Shown here: positions 1 to 5,908 of the stretch, piece after piece
How the letters are laid out: every line of letters begins with the position of its first letter
Position numbering within the stretch: position 1 is the stretch's first letter
Virus record (IMG/VR): IMGVR_UViG_3300017782_000308
Span: 1 to 20,156 of that record
Source of the DNA: a virus
Strand: one strand, 5' to 3'
DNA: 20,156 bases
The notes under the pieces: generated by a model
Told to the model about the DNA's origin: nothing
Databases searched by the model: none
What the model saw: only the letters and a program-made list of their open reading frames with translations
Position numbers and translations under genes: made by a program

Positions 1-219
1 GCATTGTAAAGCAGTTCCTACAACAACAACTGAACGCTTGTTATAGGTTAAGTCATTGCTACCTGTAACCTTAGCAGGAATGAAATCAGGTTTTAACAGC
101 CATTCTTCAGCTATTACTTTTTTATCGTCTATTAGCTTACCTGTAATAAAAGATATTTTAGGTTCGCTGTAATCTACGTATGTAGAAAATTCTAAATAGT
201 TTGCGTCTTGTATAGTCAT
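1..219 (-). CDS. Partial hypothetical protein (5' end only)
   Basis: A frame that starts with ATG at 219-217 and stays open for 73 codons to the left edge, so the C-terminus is missing. The protein begins MTIQDANYLEF and contains a TGKLIDDKK segment. It shows no signal peptide, membrane segment or motif I recognise. The ATG lies one base after the stop of the upstream 74-codon gene, the same tight packing seen elsewhere, which supports it as a real gene in the leftward operon that begins near 700. I cannot assign a function. Confidence 0.6.
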   Translation of the reverse strand, partial: MTIQDANYLEFSTYVDYSEPKISFITGKLIDDKKVIAEEWLLKPDFIPAKVTGSNDLTYNKRSVVVVGTALQC

Positions 220-220
220 C

Positions 221-445
221 TTAATAGTTTTGAATGTAAAGTAATGTAGCTAATATTGAAGCTCCTATAATACAGAAGTGAGCAACTAAATCTAACATCT
301 TATTTGTTCTTGTTCTCTTTTGCTTTGTTAAATTTGTTATACTGTAATTTTGAACACTATTTTTTTTAAAAAAGTTTATTAATTCTTCTTCATTTAAAAA
401 ATAAGTTGCGTTCGTGTTTTTGTTTACTGTTTTAAAGTTTTCCAT
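221..445 (-). CDS. Small tail-anchored membrane protein, unknown function
   Basis: A 74-residue protein. The first ~45 residues are polar and rich in Asn, Lys and Thr. A basic stretch near residues 42-49 (KQKRTRTNK) is followed by a hydrophobic segment of about 19 residues (roughly 52-71, with AHFCIIGASILATLLYI). This suggests one C-terminal membrane helix with the basic N-terminal side in the cytoplasm by the positive-inside rule. It lies 11 bases after the preceding gene and one base before the next, so it is probably cotranscribed from the promoter near 700. I recognise no family. A role at the membrane is inferred from the hydrophobic segment only. Confidence 0.6.
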   Translation of the reverse strand: MENFKTVNKNTNATYFLNEEELINFFKKNSVQNYSITNLTKQKRTRTNKMLDLVAHFCIIGASILATLLYIQNY

Positions 446-456
446 TTCTTGATTAT

Positions 457-696
457 TTAGTTATTAATTATTGTTACATTTTTTAATTTAGAAATTAACT
501 CCTCTTCGTTACAATCTAAAGTTCTTTCAATTTCTAAGTAATAGTTTCCGTCTTTTAAACCTACTGACTTTTCAGTTTCGTAAGTTTCACAAAATATACT
601 GTCTTTATTTAAAATATTAAATATTCTTTTGTAAGAACCTTTGTATTGGTTTTCTTCAGTAACATTTTTAATAAGTATATTAGTTGTTGTTTTCAT
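457..696 (-). CDS. Small hypothetical protein, first gene after the left promoter
   Basis: The frame is open from an ATG at 741 (94 residues), but I choose the internal ATG at 696-694, giving 79 residues starting MKTTTNILIKN. A consensus Bacteroidetes promoter (TTG at 729-727, TATCTTTG at 708-701) lies between the two ATGs, so a transcript from it could not include the first one. The 15 skipped residues (MLKVLSVSFLLYLCC) resemble a short lipoprotein signal ending in Cys-Cys. A longer secreted form read from an upstream transcript therefore cannot be excluded. The remaining protein is mixed charged and polar, with an acidic stretch NCNEEELISKLKN-like near the C-terminus (CNEEELISKLKN). Function unknown. 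Confidence 0.55.
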   Translation of the reverse strand: MKTTTNILIKNVTEENQYKGSYKRIFNILNKDSIFCETYETEKSVGLKDGNYYLEIERTLDCNEEELISKLKNVTIINN

Positions 697-700
697 ACAG

Positions 701-731
701 CAAAGATACAATAAAAAACTTACTGACAAAA
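701..731 (-). promoter_or_regulatory. Bacteroidetes-type promoter (TTG-N18-TATCTTTG)
   Basis: On the minus strand a TTTTG (731-727) is followed after 18 bases by TATCTTTG (708-701). This matches the -33 TTG and -7 TANNTTTG elements of the Bacteroidetes housekeeping sigma factor. It is the only copy I found just upstream of a gene start. The expected transcription start falls at or next to the A of the ATG at 696, which implies a leaderless or nearly leaderless message. Confidence 0.6.
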
Positions 732-741
732 CTTTTAACAT

Positions 742-845
742 ACTTTTTAACTAAAAATATTAAAAAAAGTTATTCCTTATCTAGTAAATGATACTAAAAT
801 AAATTTAAAAAAAGATTAAAATTGGTTAAAAAAGGGGTTAAAAAC
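742..845 (-). other. AT-rich gap between late and left gene groups
   Basis: This is 104 bases without a convincing gene, almost all A and T. A short GGTT-TTT-AACC inverted repeat (846-836), which begins in the stop codon of the phosphoesterase gene, is followed on the minus strand by CC and six T. This could be a weak terminator, but the stem is only four base pairs. The core of the leftward promoter lies just beyond this gap, inside the longer version of the next frame. Confidence 0.35.
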
Positions 846-1568
846 CTACAAAGGCATTAACAAATTGATAGGTGTTTGACCGTTATTTAGAACAACTGCA
901 CAAGAAACCGCAGGTCTTTTGCCATATTTAGCATACGCCATTGCGTAAGATTTGTGATTGATACCGCAGCCGACTTGAGTTCCAAAGACTCTGAACTTCT
1001 TACCGACATAGTGTTCTGTATAACATTGGGTATGTAAATGTCCTTGTACTGTATTCATCATATCAGCACGACACTTAGTCCTAGCTGTACCACCTTCTCC
1101 ATGAATATATTGTACTCCGTCTGTTTCGTATCGTTCTACAAAGTTCCAATCAGGAGTCTCTAAGACTTCTTTAAAAGACTTAATCCATTTAGAAGGTATT
1201 GAAGAAGTCTGAGCTTTACGCATTATAATTCTATCGTGATTACCTATTATAACAGTAGCCATAGGAAAAGCGTCACGCCATCTACCTATTTTTTTAATAG
1301 CCAATTCTAGCTCATCTAAGCCACCCATTCCATCAGCACTAGCCTCATGATAGCTTGAGTAATGATTGTCTATTACATCACCTATAAATACAACCTCTGT
1401 GCAATTATAAGCGTAGTATTGGTCTATACAGAAGTCTAAGTAGCCATCTAAACAGAACGGTTCATGCAAGTCACCGATAACTAGAACATTTCTAGTCTCG
1501 GCTTCTCGCATCTTTTCTAGTGCCACAATTTCGTGTGGCTTTAATCTGTATCTATTACTTTTTAGCAA
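846..1568 (-). CDS. Calcineurin-like metallophosphoesterase
   Basis: A 240-residue protein with the complete motif set of the calcineurin-like phosphoesterase superfamily: GDLHE (residues 32-36), GDVIDNH (63-69), GNHDR (109-113), a His in YIHGEGG (156) and GHLH (176-179). These residues normally bind two metal ions, so the active site looks intact. Members cleave phosphomonoesters or phosphodiesters; the substrate here is unknown. The only start giving the whole frame is TTG at 1568, overlapping the upstream gene by 14 bases. An ATG at residue 20 (1511) would still keep every motif, since the first is at residue 32. It follows the lysis-like genes and is the last gene before the AT-rich gap. 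A role in host nucleotide or nucleic-acid processing is inference. Confidence 0.85.
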   Translation of the reverse strand: MLKSNRYRLKPHEIVALEKMREAETRNVLVIGDLHEPFCLDGYLDFCIDQYYAYNCTEVVFIGDVIDNHYSSYHEASADGMGGLDELELAIKKIGRWRDAFPMATVIIGNHDRIIMRKAQTSSIPSKWIKSFKEVLETPDWNFVERYETDGVQYIHGEGGTARTKCRADMMNTVQGHLHTQCYTEHYVGKKFRVFGTQVGCGINHKSYAMAYAKYGKRPAVSCAVVLNNGQTPINLLMPL

Positions 1569-1749
1569 CGTCAGCTATTCCTTGTCCAACGATAAGAACT
1601 AAGATTGCGTGATACAATTCTCTTGCAGTATTTTCGTCTACTCCTAAATAAGTAACTAAAGCAGGCACTACTACTGAACTGATTGCATACCAAAACTTCT
1701 TTGACTTTAACATCTGTCCGATAAGGTACTTTTCAAAAAACTTTTTCAT
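1555..1749 (-). CDS. Small two-helix membrane protein, probable holin
   Basis: A 64-residue protein with a lysine-rich N-terminus (MKKFFEKYLIGQMLKSKK), a hydrophobic segment at about residues 19-37 (FWYAISSVVVPALVTYLGV), a short polar turn with DENTARE, and a second hydrophobic segment at about 45-60 (YHAILVLIVGQGIADVA). The size, two helices and charged ends fit small phage holins, which form lesions in the inner membrane at lysis. It starts one base after the stop of the DUF5675 gene and overlaps the phosphoesterase gene by 14 bases. The assignment rests on topology and position, not a specific motif. A second holin-like protein lies at 2274-2432. Confidence 0.65.
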   Translation of the reverse strand: MKKFFEKYLIGQMLKSKKFWYAISSVVVPALVTYLGVDENTARELYHAILVLIVGQGIADVAKK

Positions 1750-1750
1750 A

Positions 1751-2290
1751 TTATTTATTTTTAATTATTAAGTTAATATTTTCTCCGCCCAAATTTAGTA
1801 TTTCTTTGATAACTAAATCCATAGCTAAGCGTGAGTTTTCAACAATGTCCTGTTGACGACCGTTTCCTACTAGAATACAACCACTTGTATCTTTAGCTGT
1901 GTTTCCTCTATGAAATAAGATATAACTTCTATTAGGCACATCCTGAACTAATAAGTGTAAGTAATCCCTAGTTGCTGACTCTCTCGCTAGTCTTAATCTT
2001 ACTTTGTAATTCCCTTCAGGAATACAGCTTATGTTTCTTTGATTATCTAGCCAAGGATTTTCTAATGTATCACAAAAATTCTCACCATTAATAAACAACT
2101 TACCAATAGTGCTTTCTTTTGTAAAAGTATCTCTAATGATTAAAAGATTAACGCCCTTGACCTCTGTAGGCTTTTTTAAAGCCGTTCTGTCCTTTACTTG
2201 CGTTTTTAGAGTGTACTCCCTTTCGTTTCTTTTTAACGCTCTTAAAACCACTTGTAATAACTTTACGAGCCATCTATTTATTTTTTTCAA
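1751..2290 (-). CDS. DUF5675 family protein, possible cell-wall enzyme
   Basis: The conserved part runs from about residue 47 (NLLIIRDTFTKESTIGKLFI) to the end. It contains CDTLENPW, IPEGNYKV and FHRGNTAKDTSGCILVG, the signature of DUF5675. The His127-to-Gly-Cys138 block resembles the active-site region of YkuD-type L,D-transpeptidases, so action on peptidoglycan is possible, but this is inference. The start is unresolved. The full frame needs TTG at 2290 or GTG at 2251, and its first ~46 codons overlap a different small gene in another frame (2148-2273). Homologues as I know them begin near residue 47, where no ATG, GTG or TTG exists. The N-terminal extension may therefore be wrong. The neighbours are holin-like genes, consistent with a lysis module. 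Confidence 0.65.
   Translation of the reverse strand: MKKINRWLVKLLQVVLRALKRNEREYTLKTQVKDRTALKKPTEVKGVNLLIIRDTFTKESTIGKLFINGENFCDTLENPWLDNQRNISCIPEGNYKVRLRLARESATRDYLHLLVQDVPNRSYILFHRGNTAKDTSGCILVGNGRQQDIVENSRLAMDLVIKEILNLGGENINLIIKNK
2148..2273 (-). CDS. Small basic phage protein (RGQGR tail)
   Basis: A 41-residue frame from ATG at 2273 to TAA at 2150-2148. The sequence is strongly basic: MARKVITSGFKSVKKKRKG, then HSKNASKGQ, ending FKKAYRGQGR. I recognise the pattern of Lys-rich N-terminus, GVHSK and a YRGQG(R/K) end as a recurrent small protein in Bacteroidetes phages; its function is unknown. The ATG follows directly after the TAG of the upstream 52-codon gene, with an A-rich leader (TTGAAAAAAATAAATAG). 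The frame lies inside the N-terminal part of the longer DUF5675 frame (1751-2290) in a different phase, so one of the two translations of this stretch is probably not used. I favour this one. Confidence 0.6.
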   Translation of the reverse strand: MARKVITSGFKSVKKKRKGVHSKNASKGQNGFKKAYRGQGR

Positions 2291-2432
2291 ATTGAATGAA
2301 TTTATATATAGTAAAACTAATTGCTAGAGTCAAAGAAACTAGCGTTAGTATTTCGTTACAATCAGTTATGCTGAATGCTATTGCTGAGGTGTTAGCTAAC
2401 CCTACTTGTAGAGTGTCTTTTACTTCTGTCAT
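2274..2432 (-). CDS. Small single-helix membrane protein, possible holin
   Basis: A 52-residue frame from ATG at 2432 (MTEVKDTLQVGLANTSAIAF...) to TAG at 2276-2274. Residues 1-26 are mildly polar. Residues of about 27-45 form a hydrophobic stretch (NEILTLVSLTLAISFTIYKF), followed by a charged tail QFEKNK. This is the layout of a single-pass phage membrane protein with a short cytoplasmic tail, often annotated as a holin or holin-like protein. An A-rich leader (AAAAAAACAAAACAAA) precedes the start, typical of this window, and the next ATG follows the stop directly. It lies in the lysis region with another small membrane protein and DUF5675. The holin role is inference. Confidence 0.6.
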   Translation of the reverse strand: MTEVKDTLQVGLANTSAIAFSITDCNEILTLVSLTLAISFTIYKFIQFEKNK

Positions 2433-2508
2433 TTTGTTTTGTTTTTTTATCTAAGTAGGTCTTTAGCTTAGTAATATTCTTAGTTTTTGGTTTATAGTGT
2501 TTCTTCAT
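2392..2508 (-). CDS. Possible 38-residue basic peptide
   Basis: An ATG at 2508 shares its A with the TAA that ends the connector gene (TAATG), the coupling arrangement used at several real junctions here. The frame codes for 38 residues, very Lys-rich at the start (MKKHYKPKTKNITKLKTYL), and ends at TAA 2394-2392. Its last 41 bases overlap the start of the 52-codon gene in another frame. The coupling and gap filling favour a real gene; the short length and the Lys bias expected of AT-rich DNA argue against it. No function can be given. Confidence 0.35.
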   Translation of the reverse strand: MKKHYKPKTKNITKLKTYLDKKTKQNDRSKRHSTSRVS

Positions 2509-3080
2509 TAATCAGAAGCGTTTAAAAAGTTTCTCAATGTTAGTTTAGTTCCTTGTCTCATTGGTCTTTCTAGGTTCATTCCGTTGTAATACGCATTTTG
2601 GTCAGGTGAAATATCAGCACCACTATTAGTATTGTATTCAGGAAAGCTAGATATATTGTTAGTGATATACTGTATCATTCGTTCTGTAAAATATTCAGCA
2701 TTGTTTCTTACTTCTTCTCTTAGGTGTTGAGCTTCTTCTGTGCTTAAAGCGTTTCCCGTCTCTGAAGTCTTAGAATAGATGTTACCGTTTTCCGTTTTAA
2801 AGCGTAAATAAGGAATGCACATATGAAACGCCCAAGAAGGCAAACAGTCGCCAATATACTCATCTACTAAAGTCTTGTAAGCTTCATTTCCTACATTTCC
2901 TATTGTTCCTGCTGTAATTAAACTTTCTAATTTTTCGTACAGAGTAGTTCCTAATTTTGTTTCTATATAAATACGCTGAGCTTGTAACACATAAGGTAAC
3001 AATATTTCAGGATCTACATTTAAGTTTATTGCTGTGCTATCTTTTAGCTTTGCTTCTGATATGAATAATACGTATGCCAT
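2508..3080 (-). CDS. Head-tail connector-like protein (DUF6712 type)
   Basis: A 190-residue protein beginning MAYVLFISEAKLKD, with the pattern I associate with the DUF6712 family of Bacteroidetes phages: an N-terminal FISE element, a middle part with AQRIYIETKLGTTLYEKL (about residues 34-51), then LPSWAFHMCIPYLRFK and REEVRNNAEYFTERMIQYI. The predicted structure is mainly helical, like head-completion adaptors (gp6/gp15 type) that join the portal to the neck. The gene comes directly after the portal gene (3 bases apart), the usual place for such an adaptor. Family recognition is moderate; the connector role is inferred from fold type and position. Confidence 0.65.
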   Translation of the reverse strand: MAYVLFISEAKLKDSTAINLNVDPEILLPYVLQAQRIYIETKLGTTLYEKLESLITAGTIGNVGNEAYKTLVDEYIGDCLPSWAFHMCIPYLRFKTENGNIYSKTSETGNALSTEEAQHLREEVRNNAEYFTERMIQYITNNISSFPEYNTNSGADISPDQNAYYNGMNLERPMRQGTKLTLRNFLNASD

Positions 3081-3083
3081 TGT

Positions 3084-4934
3084 TTATCTAGGTTTTAAAA
3101 ATCCGTTGTTTTTCATTCTTTTTGGTGGTTTTGCTACTAGCTTATCGTTTCTTTCAGCTGTAAATCCTTCAGATAAAGCTTTAGTGTAAGATATTGCTTC
3201 ACTTGGCTTGATATTACTCTTAGCACCTCTTGAAGATGTTTTATAGATTTGTCTCAACCAAAAGTGATGGCAATTTCCACCGCCTTTGTATAGCCATATA
3301 GAATATGTAGCAGCGCCACGAGGTCCCCATCCTGCATTAACAGCCCTAGAACCCATTTGTATAATATCTTCTTTTCTGTAAACTTTTCTTGCTGACATCA
3401 TAATATTACAAAAATCCCTTGTACTTCCTTCTTGACTTAGGAAATTATCTTTAGTGTAAACATATCTAACTTTATAAAAATCATTATCTGATTTATTAGT
3501 ACCATCTTGTTCACTTCTTGCGTTCGGTCTTGCTGTTCCTGTAGAAGCTAATTCTGTTTTGTTGTAACTATTTAGTTCAGCTTCATAATTAAAATCTTGG
3601 TGTTCTCCATCAACAATTTCTTCATCTATCAATTCCCAATCTTCAGGAATATCTTCTCCAAATTCTTCAATAAATTTTTCAAGTTCAGTTGCTTCTGTTT
3701 TAGCAAGTTTAACATCTTGCTCAACTGTGTCTTCATCTCCTAAAGGTTCAAGTCCTAAGTCTGAACGTATTTCGTCAATCGTCATTACTTCCCTTATTGT
3801 CTTAGAGTCAAATTGTACTGTAATAGGTTTTAATTGTACAAATTCTACAGGCAAGTCTATGTTGTTTACTGAGAATATAGTTTGCAAAGTGTTTAAGATG
3901 TTTAATTGGAAGCCACGAACAACTGTATTTTGATAGAAATTAGCTGCGTTTATTAGCTCGTCTGCATTACTAGAAAAGCCATTAGAAGTATCAATACCCA
4001 TTAAAGTTTTAGATGTAATTCTATGTGCTGCACAAATATTTGAAACTAAAAGCTCTTGTAAAGCTAAGTATTGCTTGTCTGCATCAGAAACGCTTATAGG
4101 TGTTATTTCAGGTGTTCTAGTCTTATCGTCTGAAAATGTTAAAATAAATTTGCCCGAATTTGCGGCACCCACGAATTTATCAGTAAGACTTTGTTCTATT
4201 TGTCGTCTTTCTTCTTGTGTCGGTACTCCGTTCGCAAAGGATATGAAGTAGCTTCCTGAGAAGCCGTTCTCTATATTGTTTAAATGAAACTCTGCAACTC
4301 TTTGGTCTACTAAAGCCCAATTACAACCTGCTATGTAATCAGGTGTATGATAAACGTCCATATTAGGACTGTAAGCACCTGTATATAGTAACTGACTTCC
4401 TGAAGTCCTATCGTTTACATTGAAAGCAGTAATAGGATAGGGTTTATTTGTTCTAGTGTTTCCCCAATCAGCACTTATAAAGTAAGTATCAATCTTACCT
4501 AGTTCGTTAGGTCTTCCCGCTCTTACTCGTTCTACAGGTACGTGATACAGCTCAACTATTTCTGTTCTTTCTCTGTTCCATACAATATGCAAAGCGTATG
4601 CTCCCTGAAGCTTAAAATCAAAAGCAACTTTCTTAATTACTTGGTGTAAACTTTCATTTGAATTAGCGTGTCTTAAAAACTTTTTAAGTTTAACATAAGT
4701 TTCTAAATTAATAGCGTCTTCTTCTTCACATACTAAGTCCTCACCTGCTATAATTTCGGCTGTCTGATTAATAATTGCAGCGTGTGTTGAACTTGAATAG
4801 TAAAGGTCAATTAAGAACTGAGGGTAAAGATTTTTCCAATCTTCCGTTCCGTATTCTATATAATCACGTCCTCTAACCTCTTGTACTATTGGAGCTGTTG
4901 ATGTTTCTAAGTTTATACTAAGTATTTTGTCCAT
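3084..4934 (-). CDS. Portal protein with MuF-like C-terminal domain
   Basis: A 616-residue protein. The N-terminal two-thirds are portal-like: YGTEDWKNLYPQFLIDLYYSSSTHAAIINQ near residues 28-58 matches the start of PBSX/SPP1-type portals in Bacteroidetes phages, followed by GAYALHIVWN, ELYHVPVERVRAG and LVSNICAAHRITSKTLMG. The portal is the dodecameric ring at one capsid vertex through which DNA enters and leaves. After an acidic linker (about 410-450), the last ~150 residues contain STRDFCNIMMSARKVYRKEDI and YKGGGNCHHFW, reminiscent of MuF minor head proteins (RxFC ... NCxxxW). This suggests a portal-MuF fusion. It starts one base after the LamG-like gene and lies far from the terminase, which is unusual. 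Confidence 0.85.
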   Translation of the reverse strand: MDKILSINLETSTAPIVQEVRGRDYIEYGTEDWKNLYPQFLIDLYYSSSTHAAIINQTAEIIAGEDLVCEEEDAINLETYVKLKKFLRHANSNESLHQVIKKVAFDFKLQGAYALHIVWNRERTEIVELYHVPVERVRAGRPNELGKIDTYFISADWGNTRTNKPYPITAFNVNDRTSGSQLLYTGAYSPNMDVYHTPDYIAGCNWALVDQRVAEFHLNNIENGFSGSYFISFANGVPTQEERRQIEQSLTDKFVGAANSGKFILTFSDDKTRTPEITPISVSDADKQYLALQELLVSNICAAHRITSKTLMGIDTSNGFSSNADELINAANFYQNTVVRGFQLNILNTLQTIFSVNNIDLPVEFVQLKPITVQFDSKTIREVMTIDEIRSDLGLEPLGDEDTVEQDVKLAKTEATELEKFIEEFGEDIPEDWELIDEEIVDGEHQDFNYEAELNSYNKTELASTGTARPNARSEQDGTNKSDNDFYKVRYVYTKDNFLSQEGSTRDFCNIMMSARKVYRKEDIIQMGSRAVNAGWGPRGAATYSIWLYKGGGNCHHFWLRQIYKTSSRGAKSNIKPSEAISYTKALSEGFTAERNDKLVAKPPKRMKNNGFLKPR

Positions 4935-4935
4935 T

Positions 4936-5613
4936 TTATAAGTTTGATAAATAAGTATTTACATTAGCTGTAAGTGCTGTGCTTTCTGTATCATATATTT
5001 GTATTTCGCTAATTGTTCCGTCATAAGCGTTAGCGTCTGTTGCTCTTACTCCTATTGCGTCAATATTTGCTGTTCCTGCTAAAGTTTGTGTATTAGTTTG
5101 AGCAACTCCATTAATGTAGAGTGTAACTAAGTTAGACGCATTTCTTGTAATAACTAAATAATTGTCTGCTGACAAGTCGCCATCATTTACAGTAATATCT
5201 ACTTGCGAACCGTCTGTTTTAAACCTTAATTTTGTACTACTAGTTATTTTAAAAAATTCGTTGGTTTGTGTGTTATCTCCTAATACAATTACATTATTTA
5301 AAGCAGGGTAAAGTCTTAACCCTAAAGTAAACGCACCTGATAAGAGTATATCAGAAGCCGTTTGTAAACTTTGAGTAGCTGAAGCGTCAAAGTCAATAGC
5401 ACCTGAATTGTAAGCAGGTTGTTCACTTGCTGTAGCTTGTACCATATCAAAACTATTAGAAGAACTATCAGCCCAAGCTGAAACATCAGAACCATTTAAT
5501 GTAATTCCTGTTTGAAATTTGTACCACGCTTCAAGACCTGTTTCATCAGAAGGTTGCCAACCCCCTAACGTATTAGTACTTACTAAACTTAATGCTTGTT
5601 TAAGTGCTAACAT
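4936..5613 (-). CDS. LamG/concanavalin-like structural protein
   Basis: The frame is open from an ATG at 5673, but I choose the ATG at 5613 (MLALKQALSL), giving 225 residues. That ATG shares its A with the TAA of the upstream gene (TAATG), and the extra N-terminal 20 residues would overlap that gene out of frame. Residues from about 19 (W-P-S-D-E-T-G-L-E-A-W-Y-K-F) to the end are a beta-rich LamG-like jelly roll: DSSSNSFDMVQA, AIDFDASATQSLQT, FTLGLRLYPA, and near the end LVTLYINGVAQT and GTISEIQIYDT. Such domains bind glycans or decorate capsids and tails. A role in host adhesion or capsid decoration is inference, because the gene lies between small structural genes and the portal. Confidence 0.7.
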   Translation of the reverse strand: MLALKQALSLVSTNTLGGWQPSDETGLEAWYKFQTGITLNGSDVSAWADSSSNSFDMVQATASEQPAYNSGAIDFDASATQSLQTASDILLSGAFTLGLRLYPALNNVIVLGDNTQTNEFFKITSSTKLRFKTDGSQVDITVNDGDLSADNYLVITRNASNLVTLYINGVAQTNTQTLAGTANIDAIGVRATDANAYDGTISEIQIYDTESTALTANVNTYLSNL

Positions 5614-5897
5614 TATATAACTTGCTCGTAGTAACAAATAGCTAAACCACTTGTCAAAGTGATAGCCGTACATTGAAGAAATAAAGTCGTTCCCGCAGGT
5701 ATAGTCGTGTGAAGACTTGCCGCTGCTGAACCTGTACCTGTTTGAATATTAGAAGCAGTTATTGAGGCTATTACACTTTCTGTAACAAAGTGAATTGCAT
5801 AATAGTCTTTACCTGTCATTGCTGTAGTAGTAATAACATCACATCTATTTTTCCCTAGTTGCTCAGTTAATAATTGTTGTACGTTTTCTATTGCCAT
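5613..5897 (-). CDS. Small structural protein, unknown
   Basis: A 94-residue protein starting MAIENVQQLLTEQLGKN. The N-terminal part is helical-looking. From residue 24 on it is Thr-, Ala- and Ser-rich with alternating hydrophobics (SASLHTTIPAGTTLFLQCT-like), suggesting beta strands. It has two Cys in the C-terminal half. There is no signal peptide and no recognised motif. The start follows an A-rich leader (AATAAAATAAAAAAAA), and the stop overlaps the next ATG, so it is coupled to the LamG-like gene. Its place inside the virion gene cluster suggests a minor virion or decoration protein, but that is only context. Confidence 0.6.
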   Translation of the reverse strand: MAIENVQQLLTEQLGKNRCDVITTTAMTGKDYYAIHFVTESVIASITASNIQTGTGSAAASLHTTIPAGTTLFLQCTAITLTSGLAICYYEQVI

Positions 5898-5908
5898 TTT
5901 TTTTTATT

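Noticed and set aside
2109-2327. A 72-codon plus-strand frame across the small-gene region
   Set aside because: It is opposite the small basic and membrane genes, which have better leaders and junctions. Its Phe/Leu/Ser composition is that expected of antisense to Lys-rich coding.
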